This document shows positions 1 to 8,194 of a stretch of DNA of 64,000 bases, piece after piece. The DNA is from Parashewanella tropica. GTDB taxonomy: Bacteria; Pseudomonadota; Gammaproteobacteria; Enterobacterales; Shewanellaceae. Position 1 is the stretch's first letter, and the number at the start of each line of letters is the position of its first letter. Position numbers and translations under genes: made by a program. The stretch is from NCBI RefSeq assembly GCF_004358445.1, contig NZ_CP037951.1:3752001-3816000 (forward strand), given 5' to 3'. The notes beneath the pieces are model-generated. The model searched no databases. It was not told where the DNA came from and saw nothing but the letters and a program-made list of their open reading frames with translations.

Positions 1-2
1 AT

Positions 3-173
3 GAAGAGTTCGAACAACTTATTCGTGAAATTGAGGCCCATGCATCGGCACATATATCTCAATTTAAATTTGTGCCATGCCATACACTGCTTTACGTCAA
101 AATGCTGCTGAAAATAGTCTATCAGCAGCATAAAACGTATTTGGAACACGTAGGGGGCGTATATGATCTATAA
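3..173 (+). CDS. 3' end of an unidentified gene (partial)
   Basis: An open frame runs in from the left edge and stops with TAA at 171-173, giving the last 56 residues of a protein. The piece has no stop from base 3 onward and ends 2 bases before the convergent pyrE stop, which fits a real gene 3' end. The peptide starts acidic and alpha-helical (EEFEQLIREIEAHA) and ends in GGVYDL. I do not recognise the family. The start lies outside the window. Confidence 0.5.
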   Translation, partial: EEFEQLIREIEAHASAHISQFKFVPCHTLLYVKMLLKIVYQQHKTYLEHVGGVYDL

Positions 174-175
174 AT

Positions 176-817
176 TTAGATCCCGTATTGTTCTCGATAA
201 GCTTCAACAGCAGCTAACTCAGCTTCCATTCCTTCTTGGTCTTCAAGGTAGGTAAGCAGATCAGCCAAAGTGACAATCGACACCACTTGGCAAGCAAAAT
301 CACGTTCCACTTCTTGAATAGCCGATAATTCTGCTTTACCTTTCTCTTGGCGATCCAGTGCAATCAAAACGCCAGCTAATTCAGCGTCATTCGCTTTAAT
401 GATTTCCATCGATTCACGAATTGCGGTACCTGCGGTGATCACATCATCCACCAACATGACTTTGCCCTTCAACTCACTCCCTACAAGTGAACCGCCTTCA
501 CCGTGATCTTTCTTCTCTTTGCGGTTAAAGCAATAAGGCGCATCAATATCGTGATGCTCTGAAAGTGCTACGGTTGTCGTCGTTGCAATTGGAATGCCTT
601 TGTAAGCCGGGCCAAAGACCAAATCATAATCGATATTCGAGTCAACAAGCGCCGCTGCATAAAAGCGTCCTAACTTGGCTAAGTCTTTACCTGTATTAAA
701 TAAACCAGCATTAAAAAAATACGGGCTTGTACGACCGGACTTCAAGGTAAATTCGCCAAAACGTAGGACTTGGCGCTCTAACGCAAATTCGATAAATTCT
801 TTTTGATAGGCTTTCAC
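176..817 (-). CDS. pyrE: Orotate phosphoribosyltransferase PyrE
   Basis: PyrE transfers the phosphoribosyl group of PRPP to orotate to give orotidine 5'-monophosphate, the fifth step of cytosolic pyrimidine synthesis. The 213-residue length equals that of enterobacterial PyrE. The PRPP-binding motif is visible as [13 protein letters not shown] at about residues 120-132. The flexible catalytic loop is [12 protein letters not shown] near residues 98-109, and FGPAYKGIP near residues 68-76 is the orotate-side motif. It lies downstream of rph on the same strand with a hairpin plus T-run between them, the usual rph-pyrE arrangement. Nothing looks damaged. Confidence 0.97.
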   Translation of the reverse strand: MKAYQKEFIEFALERQVLRFGEFTLKSGRTSPYFFNAGLFNTGKDLAKLGRFYAAALVDSNIDYDLVFGPAYKGIPIATTTTVALSEHHDIDAPYCFNRKEKKDHGEGGSLVGSELKGKVMLVDDVITAGTAIRESMEIIKANDAELAGVLIALDRQEKGKAELSAIQEVERDFACQVVSIVTLADLLTYLEDQEGMEAELAAVEAYREQYGI

Positions 818-845
818 AACGGTTCTCTCTTTTTATTTCGGGTAC

Positions 846-872
846 AAAAAACGCCCCGATTGGAGCGTTTTA
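846..872 (-). terminator. rph-pyrE intercistronic hairpin (probable pyrE attenuator)
   Basis: On the minus strand a 10-pair stem (852-857 and adjoining A/T pairs, with one G-U pair) and a four-base loop (858-861) are followed by a run of six T (complement of 846-851). In E. coli the equivalent hairpin between rph and pyrE is a UTP-responsive attenuator. Position and form match; regulation here is inferred. Confidence 0.7.
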
Positions 873-879
873 AAATCTA

Positions 880-1593
880 TTAATTTAATGCGGTTTTCTG
901 CACATCGACAATTTCTCGAATGCTGTTTTTCGCCAGCTCTAACATTTCGAGTAATTCTTCATGGCTGAACGGTTCACCTTCTGCGGTGCCTTGTACTTCA
1001 ATCATTTTTCCAGTTTCAGTCATGATCACGTTCATATCGGTTTCTGCTTCGCTGTCTTCAACGTATTCCAGATCCGAAATGGCTTCACCTTTATAAATGC
1101 CTACACTTACTGCAGCAATTAAGAACTTAAGCGGATTGGTTTTGATAATGCCTTTACTACGAGCAAAATTAAGCGCATCAACCAAAGCGACACAAGCGCC
1201 TGTAATCGAAGCGGTACGAGTGCCACCGTCTGCTTGAATAACATCACAGTCGATAACGATCGTGTTTTCACCTAAGGCTTTCATATCCACGCAAGCACGT
1301 AAGCTACGACCGATCAAACGTTGGATTTCTTGAGTGCGACCCGATTGCTTACCACGTGCCGCTTCTCTGTCCATTCGGCTGTGAGTAGAACGAGGTAACA
1401 TGCCATATTCAGCGGTAACCCAGCCTTGCCCTTGACCTTTTAGAAAACGCGGTACGCCTTCGGTAAAGCTAGCCGTACAAAGTACTTTGGTTTCACCAAA
1501 TTCCACTAATACTGAACCTTCAGCATGGGCAGTAAAATTGCGGGTAATCGTAATTGGGCGAGTTTGTGCAGCTGTGCGGTTGCTAGGACGCAT
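880..1593 (-). CDS. rph: Ribonuclease PH
   Basis: RNase PH is a phosphate-dependent 3'-5' exoribonuclease that trims the 3' ends of tRNA precursors in the cytosol, as a hexamer. The 237-residue protein has the family signatures [16 protein letters not shown] near residues 55-70, RSLRACVD in the first half, and the [18 protein letters not shown] phosphate-binding stretch near residues 116-133. Length is within one residue of E. coli RNase PH. It precedes pyrE on the same strand, separated by an attenuator-like hairpin. It is divergent from yicC, the standard gammaproteobacterial order. No truncation like the rph-1 allele of E. coli K-12 is seen. Confidence 0.97.
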   Translation of the reverse strand: MRPSNRTAAQTRPITITRNFTAHAEGSVLVEFGETKVLCTASFTEGVPRFLKGQGQGWVTAEYGMLPRSTHSRMDREAARGKQSGRTQEIQRLIGRSLRACVDMKALGENTIVIDCDVIQADGGTRTASITGACVALVDALNFARSKGIIKTNPLKFLIAAVSVGIYKGEAISDLEYVEDSEAETDMNVIMTETGKMIEVQGTAEGEPFSHEELLEMLELAKNSIREIVDVQKTALN

Positions 1594-1777
1594 GAGAATT
1601 CCTTTGAAAAAGGCTTAGAAAAGTTGTTTCGTATTATAATGATTTGTCTAACCAGTTACTATGTTTACAAAGAAAAACGTCTTATTTTCTAATTGTTAGA
1701 AATATAGGCTGGATATATTAACAATTGCTTACCCTTCCCCCCAAAAGCAACTCAAACATACACTGTCTCTTTTTTTG

Positions 1778-1811
1778 TTATACTCGCTGCCAGCTAATGA
1801 CATTTCAAAGG
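1778..1811 (+). promoter_or_regulatory. Candidate yicC promoter -10 and ribosome binding site
   Basis: TATACT at 1779-1784 is a good -10 match preceded by a T-rich tract. No clear -35 box stands at the right distance. AAAGG just before 1811 is the likely ribosome binding site of yicC. The 225 bp between rph and yicC must also hold the rph promoter, which I cannot place. Confidence 0.35.
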
Positions 1812-1818
1812 TTTACTT

Positions 1819-2682
1819 ATGATCCAAAGCATGACTGCCTATGCTCGCATCGAGCATAAAGCCGACTGGGGTAACGCCTCATGGGAACTGCGTTCTGTTA
1901 ACCAACGCTACTTAGAAACCTATTTCCGTTTACCCGAGCAATTTCGCAGTTTAGAGCCAGCTCTTAGAGAAAAACTTCGTAAGCGCCTGAATCGAGGTAA
2001 AGTTGAAATCAACTTACGTTATCAATTTGCTGATGACAGCAGCAATGAGTTAACCCTAAACCAAACCTTAGCTCGTCAGCTCGTAGATGTGGCTAATGAT
2101 CTAAAACAGCAAGCAGGTCAAGGTGAATTGAACCTAGTTGAGCTAATGAAATGGCCAGGGTTACTTTCTAGTGATGAGCTGGATATTGAAGCCATTAGCA
2201 AAGAATTACTCACAGCTTTTGACTCTGCAATAGATCAATTCATTGAAGCTCGAAGCCGTGAAGGCGATGCCATTAAAACCATGCTTGAAACCCGATTACA
2301 AGGAATCGAAGCTCAAGTCGCAATTGTACGTGAACACATGCCACAAGTGATGCAATGGCAACGCGAAAAACTTCAAACTCGCCTTGATGAAATTCAAGGA
2401 GAACTCGATCCAGCTCGTATCGAACAAGAAATGGTGCTGCTAGCACAGAAACAAGATGTTGCCGAAGAGATGGACAGACTTGATGCTCATGTAGCCGAAA
2501 CTCGTCGTATCCTCAAAAAAGGTGGCGCTCAAGGTCGACGTTTAGACTTTATGATGCAAGAGTTTAATCGTGAATCGAATACCCTAGCCTCAAAATCCAT
2601 CAGCACTGAAGTGACTGCAGCAGCGGTTGAACTTAAAGTGTTAATTGAGCAAATGAGAGAACAGATCCAAAACGTCGAATAA
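1819..2682 (+). CDS. yicC: YicC family endoribonuclease
   Basis: This 287-residue protein is full length for the YicC family. YicC proteins are cytosolic RNA-binding endoribonucleases linked to stationary-phase survival. The N-terminus MIQSMTAYAR and the C-terminal block RRLDFMMQEFNRESNTLASK (about residues 239-258) are diagnostic. The 3' end is the target of the element that follows: the last codons (EQIQNVE-stop) recur at 54678-54701 with different synonymous codons. The crossover probably lies within the shared CAGATCCA (2662-2669), so the final codons and terminator here may have arrived with the element while protein sequence was preserved. Confidence 0.95.
   Translation: MIQSMTAYARIEHKADWGNASWELRSVNQRYLETYFRLPEQFRSLEPALREKLRKRLNRGKVEINLRYQFADDSSNELTLNQTLARQLVDVANDLKQQAGQGELNLVELMKWPGLLSSDELDIEAISKELLTAFDSAIDQFIEARSREGDAIKTMLETRLQGIEAQVAIVREHMPQVMQWQREKLQTRLDEIQGELDPARIEQEMVLLAQKQDVAEEMDRLDAHVAETRRILKKGGAQGRRLDFMMQEFNRESNTLASKSISTEVTAAAVELKVLIEQMREQIQNVE
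2662..2681 (+). repeat. attL: yicC 3' end direct repeat, left copy
   Basis: This 20-base stretch matches 54681-54700 at 17 of 20 positions, with CAGATCCA and AACGT identical. It overlaps the last codons of yicC and is followed at once by an inward-facing integrase gene. Insertion at the 3' end of yicC is known for mobilizable genomic islands of the SXT/R391 system. The exact crossover point is not resolved. Confidence 0.75.
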
Positions 2683-2719
2683 TGTTTCTAAGCTTTTCTT
2701 AATGTTCCATTAACCTCTG

Positions 2720-2748
2720 AAAGCCGCTATTTTAGCGGTTTTCTTGTT
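2720..2748 (+). terminator. Rho-independent terminator of yicC (left copy)
   Basis: Stem CCGCTA/TAGCGG (2724-2729 with 2733-2738), extended by A/T pairs, is followed by a T-rich tail. A similar hairpin with the same GCCGCT/AGCGG stem follows the yicC remnant at the right end (54727-54756), so the element duplicates the terminator as well as the codons. Confidence 0.8.
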
Positions 2749-2787
2749 TCTTGCTGTTTCTCAATTTTGCTGCTTGTTTCAAAATAG

Positions 2788-2862
2788 TGGTGACAGAAAT
2801 GGTGACAGAATTAATTTGAAGCCTCATAAAATGCCAGATAAAGTAAATCTGTCACCACTTAT
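2788..2862. repeat. Integrase arm-type sites, left end
   Basis: GGTGACAGAA occurs as a tandem pair (near 2789-2811, TGGTGACAG units 12 bases apart) and once more inverted as CTGTCACCAC near 2850-2859. The same tandem pair occurs at the right end near 54588-54611. Repeats like these at both ends of an island are typical arm-binding sites of P4-type integrases; binding is inferred. Confidence 0.55.
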
Positions 2863-2875
2863 TGAGGTTTGTATC

Positions 2876-4117
2876 ATGCCACTTAAACTCAATGACAAGC
2901 AAATCAAAGCCTTAATTAAAAAAGGCGAAACGGGTCGATTCGCTGTCGGCAATGGACTCTACTTTAGGATCAGCGATGAAGGTTCTGGCTTTTGGGTTTT
3001 ACGTTACACGGTTCACGGTAAGCGTCGTGAACTTACTCTTGGAAAATATGGCGCACATGAAGGTCAGCTTACACTCGCTAAAGCAGCAGCTGAAGCGATA
3101 AAAATTAAGGCGCAAGTTGCAGACGGTATTGATCCATTAGCAGAAAAGAAACGACCATCACAAGTCAAAATAGCAACCGTTAATGATTTGGCCGAGGACT
3201 GGCTACAAAATGACATAGAAAAACGCTTGAAGCATCCGCACATTCCAAGACGAGTTTATACCAAAGATCTAGCTCCAACTATTGGTGAACTCGGACTTAA
3301 ACGAGTCACCCCACTTGATATAAGAATGACCATAGAAGCCATAGCCAATAGTGACCGTCCAACTATTGCAAATGATGCCTTAATGTATTGTAAACAAATC
3401 TTTCGTCACGGTATTCGATTAAACTTATTACAACATAACCCAGCAGAAGCCTTTAGTGTTCGCCATGCCGGAGGCGTAGAGCAAAGCCGCAGTAGAACTC
3501 TTACAGTAGATGAAGTTGAAATCGCATTTCGAGTATTTCGAGAGAACATTTTACAATTCACCCGAGAAAATTACCTTGCTGTTTCATTGCTGATCATTTT
3601 AGGAGTAAGAAAAGGAGAGCTAATAGCGGCTAAGTGGAATGAATTCGATTTTGATAAACAAGTTTGGCACATTCCGATAGAGCGGTGTAAAAATGGCTCA
3701 CCCATTAGTGTCCCTCTACCCAACATATGTATTGATTGGCTTAAAGAGCTGGAGTTTAGAGCTTGCGGCTCAGAATACGTGTTTCCATCAAGACGAGCCA
3801 GCAGACGCAGAGCCTATATCAGTGACGATACACTAAACCATGCACTTGCCAATCTATTCGGGCAAAAAATTCGCCCAGGAAGACCAGCGGTAAACAAGCT
3901 TGGGGCAGCTGGACTAGAACCATTTGTGATCCATGACCTCAGACGAACCTGCCGTTCATTACTATCAGAAGTTGGTACTTCAGGTGAAGTCGCCGAACGA
4001 TGCCTGAACCATAAACTCAAAGGAGTAGCAGCCATTTACGACCGCTATGACTACATGGAACAAAGACGGATAGCACATGATAAAGTGGCTAAAAAGCTTA
4101 AAGGATTTCTTGTCTAA
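2876..4117 (+). CDS. Tyrosine recombinase (P4-type integrase)
   Basis: This site-specific recombinase would insert and excise the element at the yicC 3' end. The start at 2876 (MPLKLNDKQIKAL) gives 413 residues, normal for P4-type integrases. The longer frame from 2744 would run across the att repeats and lacks family resemblance. The N-terminal DUF4102-like arm-binding domain contains YFRISDEGSGFWVLRY and RRELTLGKYG. The catalytic domain shows the first arginine in LGVRKGELIAAKW and the H-x-x-R box in HDLRRTCRS. The later LNHKL stretch holds the second histidine, and the tyrosine lies in AIYDRYDY. The gene reads inward from the left end, next to putative arm sites. Confidence 0.93.
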   Translation: MPLKLNDKQIKALIKKGETGRFAVGNGLYFRISDEGSGFWVLRYTVHGKRRELTLGKYGAHEGQLTLAKAAAEAIKIKAQVADGIDPLAEKKRPSQVKIATVNDLAEDWLQNDIEKRLKHPHIPRRVYTKDLAPTIGELGLKRVTPLDIRMTIEAIANSDRPTIANDALMYCKQIFRHGIRLNLLQHNPAEAFSVRHAGGVEQSRSRTLTVDEVEIAFRVFRENILQFTRENYLAVSLLIILGVRKGELIAAKWNEFDFDKQVWHIPIERCKNGSPISVPLPNICIDWLKELEFRACGSEYVFPSRRASRRRAYISDDTLNHALANLFGQKIRPGRPAVNKLGAAGLEPFVIHDLRRTCRSLLSEVGTSGEVAERCLNHKLKGVAAIYDRYDYMEQRRIAHDKVAKKLKGFLV

Positions 4118-4218
4118 CTTACCAATGAAAAGAAACAGCTCAGCACAACCATTTGTCCGTATTAAATACTGATTATTTTTTATTGCTCGGTTAACATAGC
4201 GGCAAGTCGAACCAAAGT

Positions 4219-5448
4219 ATGCTCACTTACATGGAAAGTAGGCCAAGTCGTTATATTCTATTTGTCGTATCTGTGTTAGCAATAGCTATTGTTATCGATC
4301 ATTTTCAAGGGAAATGGTTTAACAATCGCTTTACTCAATGGGTTGTTGAAGTCGTTGAGCTGATTGAAAGCCCTCAAATAGCAGATAGAGAATCAGTATT
4401 ACCAATAGCTCATAAGCCCATTGAAGGCATTGCCTCATATCAATCCGAACCATCGACTCTTGATCCGTTTAAACCCAAAGTGGTTCCTGAATATCAGAAT
4501 GTTGCTACTCATTATCAAGATGAAAACAATTATTTCGAGCAACATTCGAGTGTATGTTCAAGCGCAGAGTTAACGGCTCAGCAAAAGCAGCAAAGAAAAC
4601 AGGCTCTCAAAGAAGATCTTGTGTTCTCTTGGACAGACGATAATGGCATGACTCACTATTCCAATACACTGTTTGGTGCCAGTGATGACGCTCAATTACT
4701 TGAGCAATATCAGGAACAATTAGAGCCATTCGAATTATCAGTGAGTAGTTCTAAATCCCTACCCCGTGATTTTGAAAATAAAGTAACGGTAGGGATTAAG
4801 AAAATTTACCAGATCCTCAGTCTTTATCTTGATAAACAGCATCTACGTGAAGTTGCCGTTAATTTAACTTTTGCGCACTCTAAGCGTGAATATCAATCCA
4901 TTCAAAGAGCTAAAGCACCGAACTTAGGACAAAGTCAGGGCTTTTATACTTCTAATGGTAACTATGCCGCAGTGTGGTTCAAAGATTCAAAACAAGCTCA
5001 GCAAACAGCTATTCATGAAGCTACTCATGTGATCAACTCAGGCTTATTCGGTAATACTCCAAAGTGGCTAAATGAAGGTTTGGCAGAATACTTTGAACGC
5101 ATGACAGTGTTTGGACTCGCGGCCAAAATTCAACCTCAAAACTGGGCTGAGCAGCATAGAGTAAAGGGAATAAGTTTAGACTATCTACTAAACAGTACAG
5201 ACCAAGATTGGAAAGGGAACGCTCAATCAACCATGTACTCAGCGTCAAACTCGTTAGTTCATTTTTTGATGAGTACAGCCAAAGGCAAACCTGTTGCTGA
5301 ACAGTTACTTTCACACCTTGCTGTCAATCGGTGTGGTAACACCAATGTGCAAGCCGTGTTGTCATTCTATCCAAACGGACTCTCTGGCTTAGAGAGAGAC
5401 TGGCACCACTGGATGCAGAACGAGAAGTATAATGTGCAGTCGTTGTAG
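4219..5448 (+). CDS. Membrane-anchored HExxH metallopeptidase-like protein
   Basis: The 409-residue protein has one N-terminal membrane segment (about residues 11-27) and a long linker. A short DUF4124-like stretch (VFSWTDDNGMTHYSNT, near 135-150) follows. The C-terminal gluzincin-like domain has the zinc motif HEATH at 266-270 and a downstream NEGLAEYFE at 285-293, which supplies a candidate third ligand. This pattern resembles DUF1570-type peptidases. The anchor predicts a periplasmic catalytic domain. Substrate and role in the element are unknown; cell-wall or surface-protein processing during transfer is only a guess. The start could also be the ATG at 4231. Confidence 0.65.
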   Translation: MLTYMESRPSRYILFVVSVLAIAIVIDHFQGKWFNNRFTQWVVEVVELIESPQIADRESVLPIAHKPIEGIASYQSEPSTLDPFKPKVVPEYQNVATHYQDENNYFEQHSSVCSSAELTAQQKQQRKQALKEDLVFSWTDDNGMTHYSNTLFGASDDAQLLEQYQEQLEPFELSVSSSKSLPRDFENKVTVGIKKIYQILSLYLDKQHLREVAVNLTFAHSKREYQSIQRAKAPNLGQSQGFYTSNGNYAAVWFKDSKQAQQTAIHEATHVINSGLFGNTPKWLNEGLAEYFERMTVFGLAAKIQPQNWAEQHRVKGISLDYLLNSTDQDWKGNAQSTMYSASNSLVHFLMSTAKGKPVAEQLLSHLAVNRCGNTNVQAVLSFYPNGLSGLERDWHHWMQNEKYNVQSL

Positions 5449-5498
5449 TATCTCTTTCAAATTTATTTGTTTTATTTTTAACTTTTCAAAAGGGAGTA

Positions 5499-5900
5499 AT
5501 GATGAAAAAATCTGCTGGAATTATCATTAGGAATAAGAAACTACTGGTGTTACGTACCAGTGGTAAAACCACATTTTACGCTCCGGGAGGAAAGCCCGAT
5601 TTGGGAGAATCACCTATTGAAGCGCTGTGTAGAGAATTAAAAGAAGAAATTGATATAGACGTTTGTAAAGACTCCGTGTATTTCTTTAATTCTTACAGCG
5701 CACCAGCTGCTGATAATGAAACTGTAACGTTAGACATGGATGTTTTTTTTGTACCTCATTATGAAGGAAAAATATGTGCTTCAAGAGAAATTGAAGAATT
5801 AGCTTGGGTAGATACAGTCGATATAGAAGAAATGAGTATCAGTAGTATTTTTAGAGATAGTGTCGTTCCCAAGCTAAAAGAAATGAAGTTGATAGACTAA
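5499..5900 (+). CDS. Nudix hydrolase
   Basis: This 133-residue protein is the size of a single Nudix domain, which hydrolyses nucleoside diphosphates linked to another group using Mg2+. The Nudix box is clear: G31, E37, R45-E46, then E49-E50, within GKPDLGESPIEALCRELKEE. The usual glycine near the end of the box is aspartate (D52). A strong ribosome site (AGGGAG) precedes the tandem ATG codons at 5499 and 5502. It follows the metallopeptidase gene by 50 bases and may be co-transcribed. The substrate cannot be told; 8-oxo-dGTP cleaners share this fold but so do many others. Confidence 0.88.
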   Translation: MMKKSAGIIIRNKKLLVLRTSGKTTFYAPGGKPDLGESPIEALCRELKEEIDIDVCKDSVYFFNSYSAPAADNETVTLDMDVFFVPHYEGKICASREIEELAWVDTVDIEEMSISSIFRDSVVPKLKEMKLID

Positions 5901-5918
5901 GGTATCAGCTCCATTAAT

Positions 5919-5945
5919 GGACGGGACGTCTCCGCTCCCGTTTTC
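5919..5945 (+). terminator. Rho-independent terminator after the Nudix gene
   Basis: ACGGGA (5921-5926) pairs with TCCCGT (5936-5941), with a nine-base loop and a short T-run on the plus strand. It also separates this transcript from the convergent gene ending at 5955. Confidence 0.65.
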
Positions 5946-5954
5946 GATAAAATA

Positions 5955-6506
5955 TTACTCTTTATCAATGGGGATGAATTGATAGTGTGCTATTTGATGA
6001 TATACATTTTCATTTAATGAGATAGATTTTAGTGAAATACATCCATTAATCATATGAATTATAACAACCATTTCATCGCTTAAATTTAAGACTCCCAGTA
6101 GACCTTTTTTTCTTTTTTCAAAAGACCATTTGTATTCTTTTATTAAATTTGAGCTATCTGTATATGACTCAATGGGTTTACCTAATGTTGAAATTAAGGT
6201 CTTACTGGTTGTTCGAAGAGAAAAGCTTCTGACTTTATCTACGTTACTTATAAATCTAGTATCGAAATTTTTTAATTTTGATACTGGCTTCGGTTCATAT
6301 AATGAACTTTTAGAATATGATGTGAGTTGTCCATCTTTTTTAATGTATTCATTCCAGTCACTAAAATAGGCATGCTCATTACACTCGGCCTTATAATCCA
6401 AAACACTTTTACCTAGTTCTGGGCGATACAAAATTTTTTCTTCTGAATATGTGTTAATAGAATAAAAAGGTATGCAAAAACAAATAAAAACAAGCAGATA
6501 TTTCAT
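5955..6506 (-). CDS. Secreted hypothetical protein
   Basis: A 183-residue protein with a clear Sec signal peptide (hydrophobic residues 3-20, cleavage probably near residues 20-22), so it should be periplasmic. I do not recognise the mature part, which is lysine- and serine-rich with a C-terminal beta-type region. The ribosome site AGGAAGTGAG precedes the start. It lies 11 bases downstream of the repressor gene on the same strand, so the two are probably one transcript. Confidence 0.6.
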   Translation of the reverse strand: MKYLLVFICFCIPFYSINTYSEEKILYRPELGKSVLDYKAECNEHAYFSDWNEYIKKDGQLTSYSKSSLYEPKPVSKLKNFDTRFISNVDKVRSFSLRTTSKTLISTLGKPIESYTDSSNLIKEYKWSFEKRKKGLLGVLNLSDEMVVIIHMINGCISLKSISLNENVYHQIAHYQFIPIDKE

Positions 6507-6517
6507 AAGCTCACTTC

Positions 6518-7159
6518 CTAATACTCAACAATCGACTGCTTCACCAGCCCCACTAACTTACAGCTTTCATCCAATGGGATCATTGGGTATTGAGGATTAA
6601 AGGACTTCAAATAACGGTTTTGTCCTTCAATGATGAGCTGTTTGAAAATTGCCTGCTCTGCACCGGGTAAGACCGCAATCACCAAATCACCTGACTTAAA
6701 TAAATCATCTTCTTGTGGCTGAACAATGATGATAGCTCCTTCAGGAATGTGTTTAGTTCCTGTGCCTTCCATACCATCACCACGTACTCTGAGAATGTAG
6801 CCTCTGTCATCTGTTAAGTCGGCAGTAGTGCGCCACAAGTCACCCAGTTGTTCAGAACTAATGGTTGAATGATATTCATGCCAATCCATGGCCTGCTTCC
6901 AACTAATTTCTGGGATTCTTCTTACCTGATCTCTTAGCTCTTTCTTTTTTAAAAAAGGTTCACCGACACCAGTGGTTAGCCAAGTGGGATCGACACCGAG
7001 TTCATCACACATGGGTAATAAGAAAGTAGAGTTTTGTGTTTGTCCTCGGCACACACGGCTGATCGCTTGCTGCTTAACACCAAGTCGATGAGCAAGTTCC
7101 GTTTGTGTGAGTCCTACAGATTTAAGTACGTACTCGATTCGTTCAGAAAGTTTGTTCAT
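6518..7159 (-). CDS. CI/LexA-fold repressor, catalytic serine replaced by glycine
   Basis: The 213-residue protein has an XRE helix-turn-helix (about residues 18-40, TQTELAHRLGVKQQAISRV) and a C-terminal S24-type domain (about 120-205). Such proteins repress the transfer or lytic genes of mobile elements and are inactivated by RecA-stimulated self-cleavage. Here the motif that normally reads GDSM is GDGM (residues 127-130), so the nucleophile is glycine, while the general-base lysine (K173 in IFKQL) remains. I also see no Ala-Gly or Cys-Gly cleavage site in the linker. ATG at 7159 is preferred over the TTG two codons upstream. It is divergent from the replication-type genes at 7350. Confidence 0.85.
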   Translation of the reverse strand: MNKLSERIEYVLKSVGLTQTELAHRLGVKQQAISRVCRGQTQNSTFLLPMCDELGVDPTWLTTGVGEPFLKKKELRDQVRRIPEISWKQAMDWHEYHSTISSEQLGDLWRTTADLTDDRGYILRVRGDGMEGTGTKHIPEGAIIIVQPQEDDLFKSGDLVIAVLPGAEQAIFKQLIIEGQNRYLKSFNPQYPMIPLDESCKLVGLVKQSIVEY

Positions 7160-7349
7160 AACCAAATCTTATAAATAAGCACAATATTGAACAAAGATAG
7201 ACTTGTTTTAACACAAATATAGGAGTAGAAAAACAATTACACATTAATGTGTATTAAGCTCAGTATAGTTTAAACAAGCCATATTAAGCTATAAACCTTC
7301 ACTAAATCAGTAGATAGCTTATCTATTATGCCAAGTAAAGAGGTGTGCC
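7160..7349. promoter_or_regulatory. Divergent control region with 16-bp palindrome
   Basis: This AT-rich 190-bp region separates the repressor from the rightward replication-type genes. It holds a perfect 16-base palindrome TACACATTAATGTGTA (7238-7253). An inverted pair CTTGTTTTA (7203-7211) and TAAACAAG (near 7271-7278) flanks it. These are the obvious operator candidates for the repressor; binding is inferred. Confidence 0.55.
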
Positions 7350-8192
7350 ATGCGTGAATATGGAAAGATATACTCTCGATATTGGCGTAATGAAGACATT
7401 CTACACACATCTGATGCCGATAAGCTACTTGGAACTTATTTGCTTACTTCATCACACACAAATCTAATCGGTTGTAGCCATCTGCCAATTGGTTATGTCA
7501 CCGCTGATCTAGGCTGGGATGAACAAAAAGTTTTAGGTGCGTTTAAAGAACAAGAGCAACGAAGTTTCATCACTCGTTGTGAACTCACTAACTGGATTTT
7601 GATCAACAATTATCTCAACTACAACCCAATACAAAACCTCAATCAAGGCACTTCAGCATACCGGTTACTACTTGATGTACCAGATAGTTGTAGCTGCAAA
7701 CCTAAGCTACTTAACAAGCTCAGAGTATTTCAGGCAAAACTGCCCCTTGATTTTATCGACTATTACAATCAAAGAATCACTGATAACCCAATCAAAATAG
7801 CTCGAAATAAAAGTAGTGAAGAACAAAAAGAGCGAGATCATTTTCTACAGTTTTGGCTACTACAAATTCGTAAAGAGAAGAAAAATCAAGCGCAAGAAGC
7901 TTGGAACAAACTTGGCCTACATACTGACAGCGATAGAGCGTTGCATGTAATTGGCTGCTGGAAAGATCAAAAGCAACATCGGAAACAGTATCAAGACAAA
8001 TCAAAAACACCTTTGCCATGTAACTGGCTTGCTAACGAACAGTGGCTTGATGAGTTCATTCGCAATGATGAACCTATCACTTTAATACAAGCCTCCAATC
8101 ATTCGATAAAAAACAACTCACAAACCACCTTAGAAACCAATAACCAAGCCATTGTGCAGAAATGGATGGAGAAAACTATAGAGAGTAAATAA
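7350..8192 (+). CDS. Replication-type hypothetical protein (phage replisome-organiser-like)
   Basis: A 280-residue soluble protein with a strong ribosome site (AAGAGGTG). The N-terminal 110 residues look like a winged-helix module of the kind found in phage and island replication proteins (YSRYWRNEDI start, then LGTYLLTSSHTN and AFKEQEQRSFI). The C-terminal half is basic and helical. It is the first gene rightward of the repressor, 2 bases before a DUF6475-like gene, the slot of a replication O-type gene in lambdoid layouts. The function is inferred from position and general resemblance only. Confidence 0.5.
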   Translation: MREYGKIYSRYWRNEDILHTSDADKLLGTYLLTSSHTNLIGCSHLPIGYVTADLGWDEQKVLGAFKEQEQRSFITRCELTNWILINNYLNYNPIQNLNQGTSAYRLLLDVPDSCSCKPKLLNKLRVFQAKLPLDFIDYYNQRITDNPIKIARNKSSEEQKERDHFLQFWLLQIRKEKKNQAQEAWNKLGLHTDSDRALHVIGCWKDQKQHRKQYQDKSKTPLPCNWLANEQWLDEFIRNDEPITLIQASNHSIKNNSQTTLETNNQAIVQKWMEKTIESK

Positions 8193-8194
8193 TC

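Noticed and set aside
2662-2748. tRNA gene as the integration target
   Set aside because: No cloverleaf can be formed; the target is the yicC coding end and its terminator.
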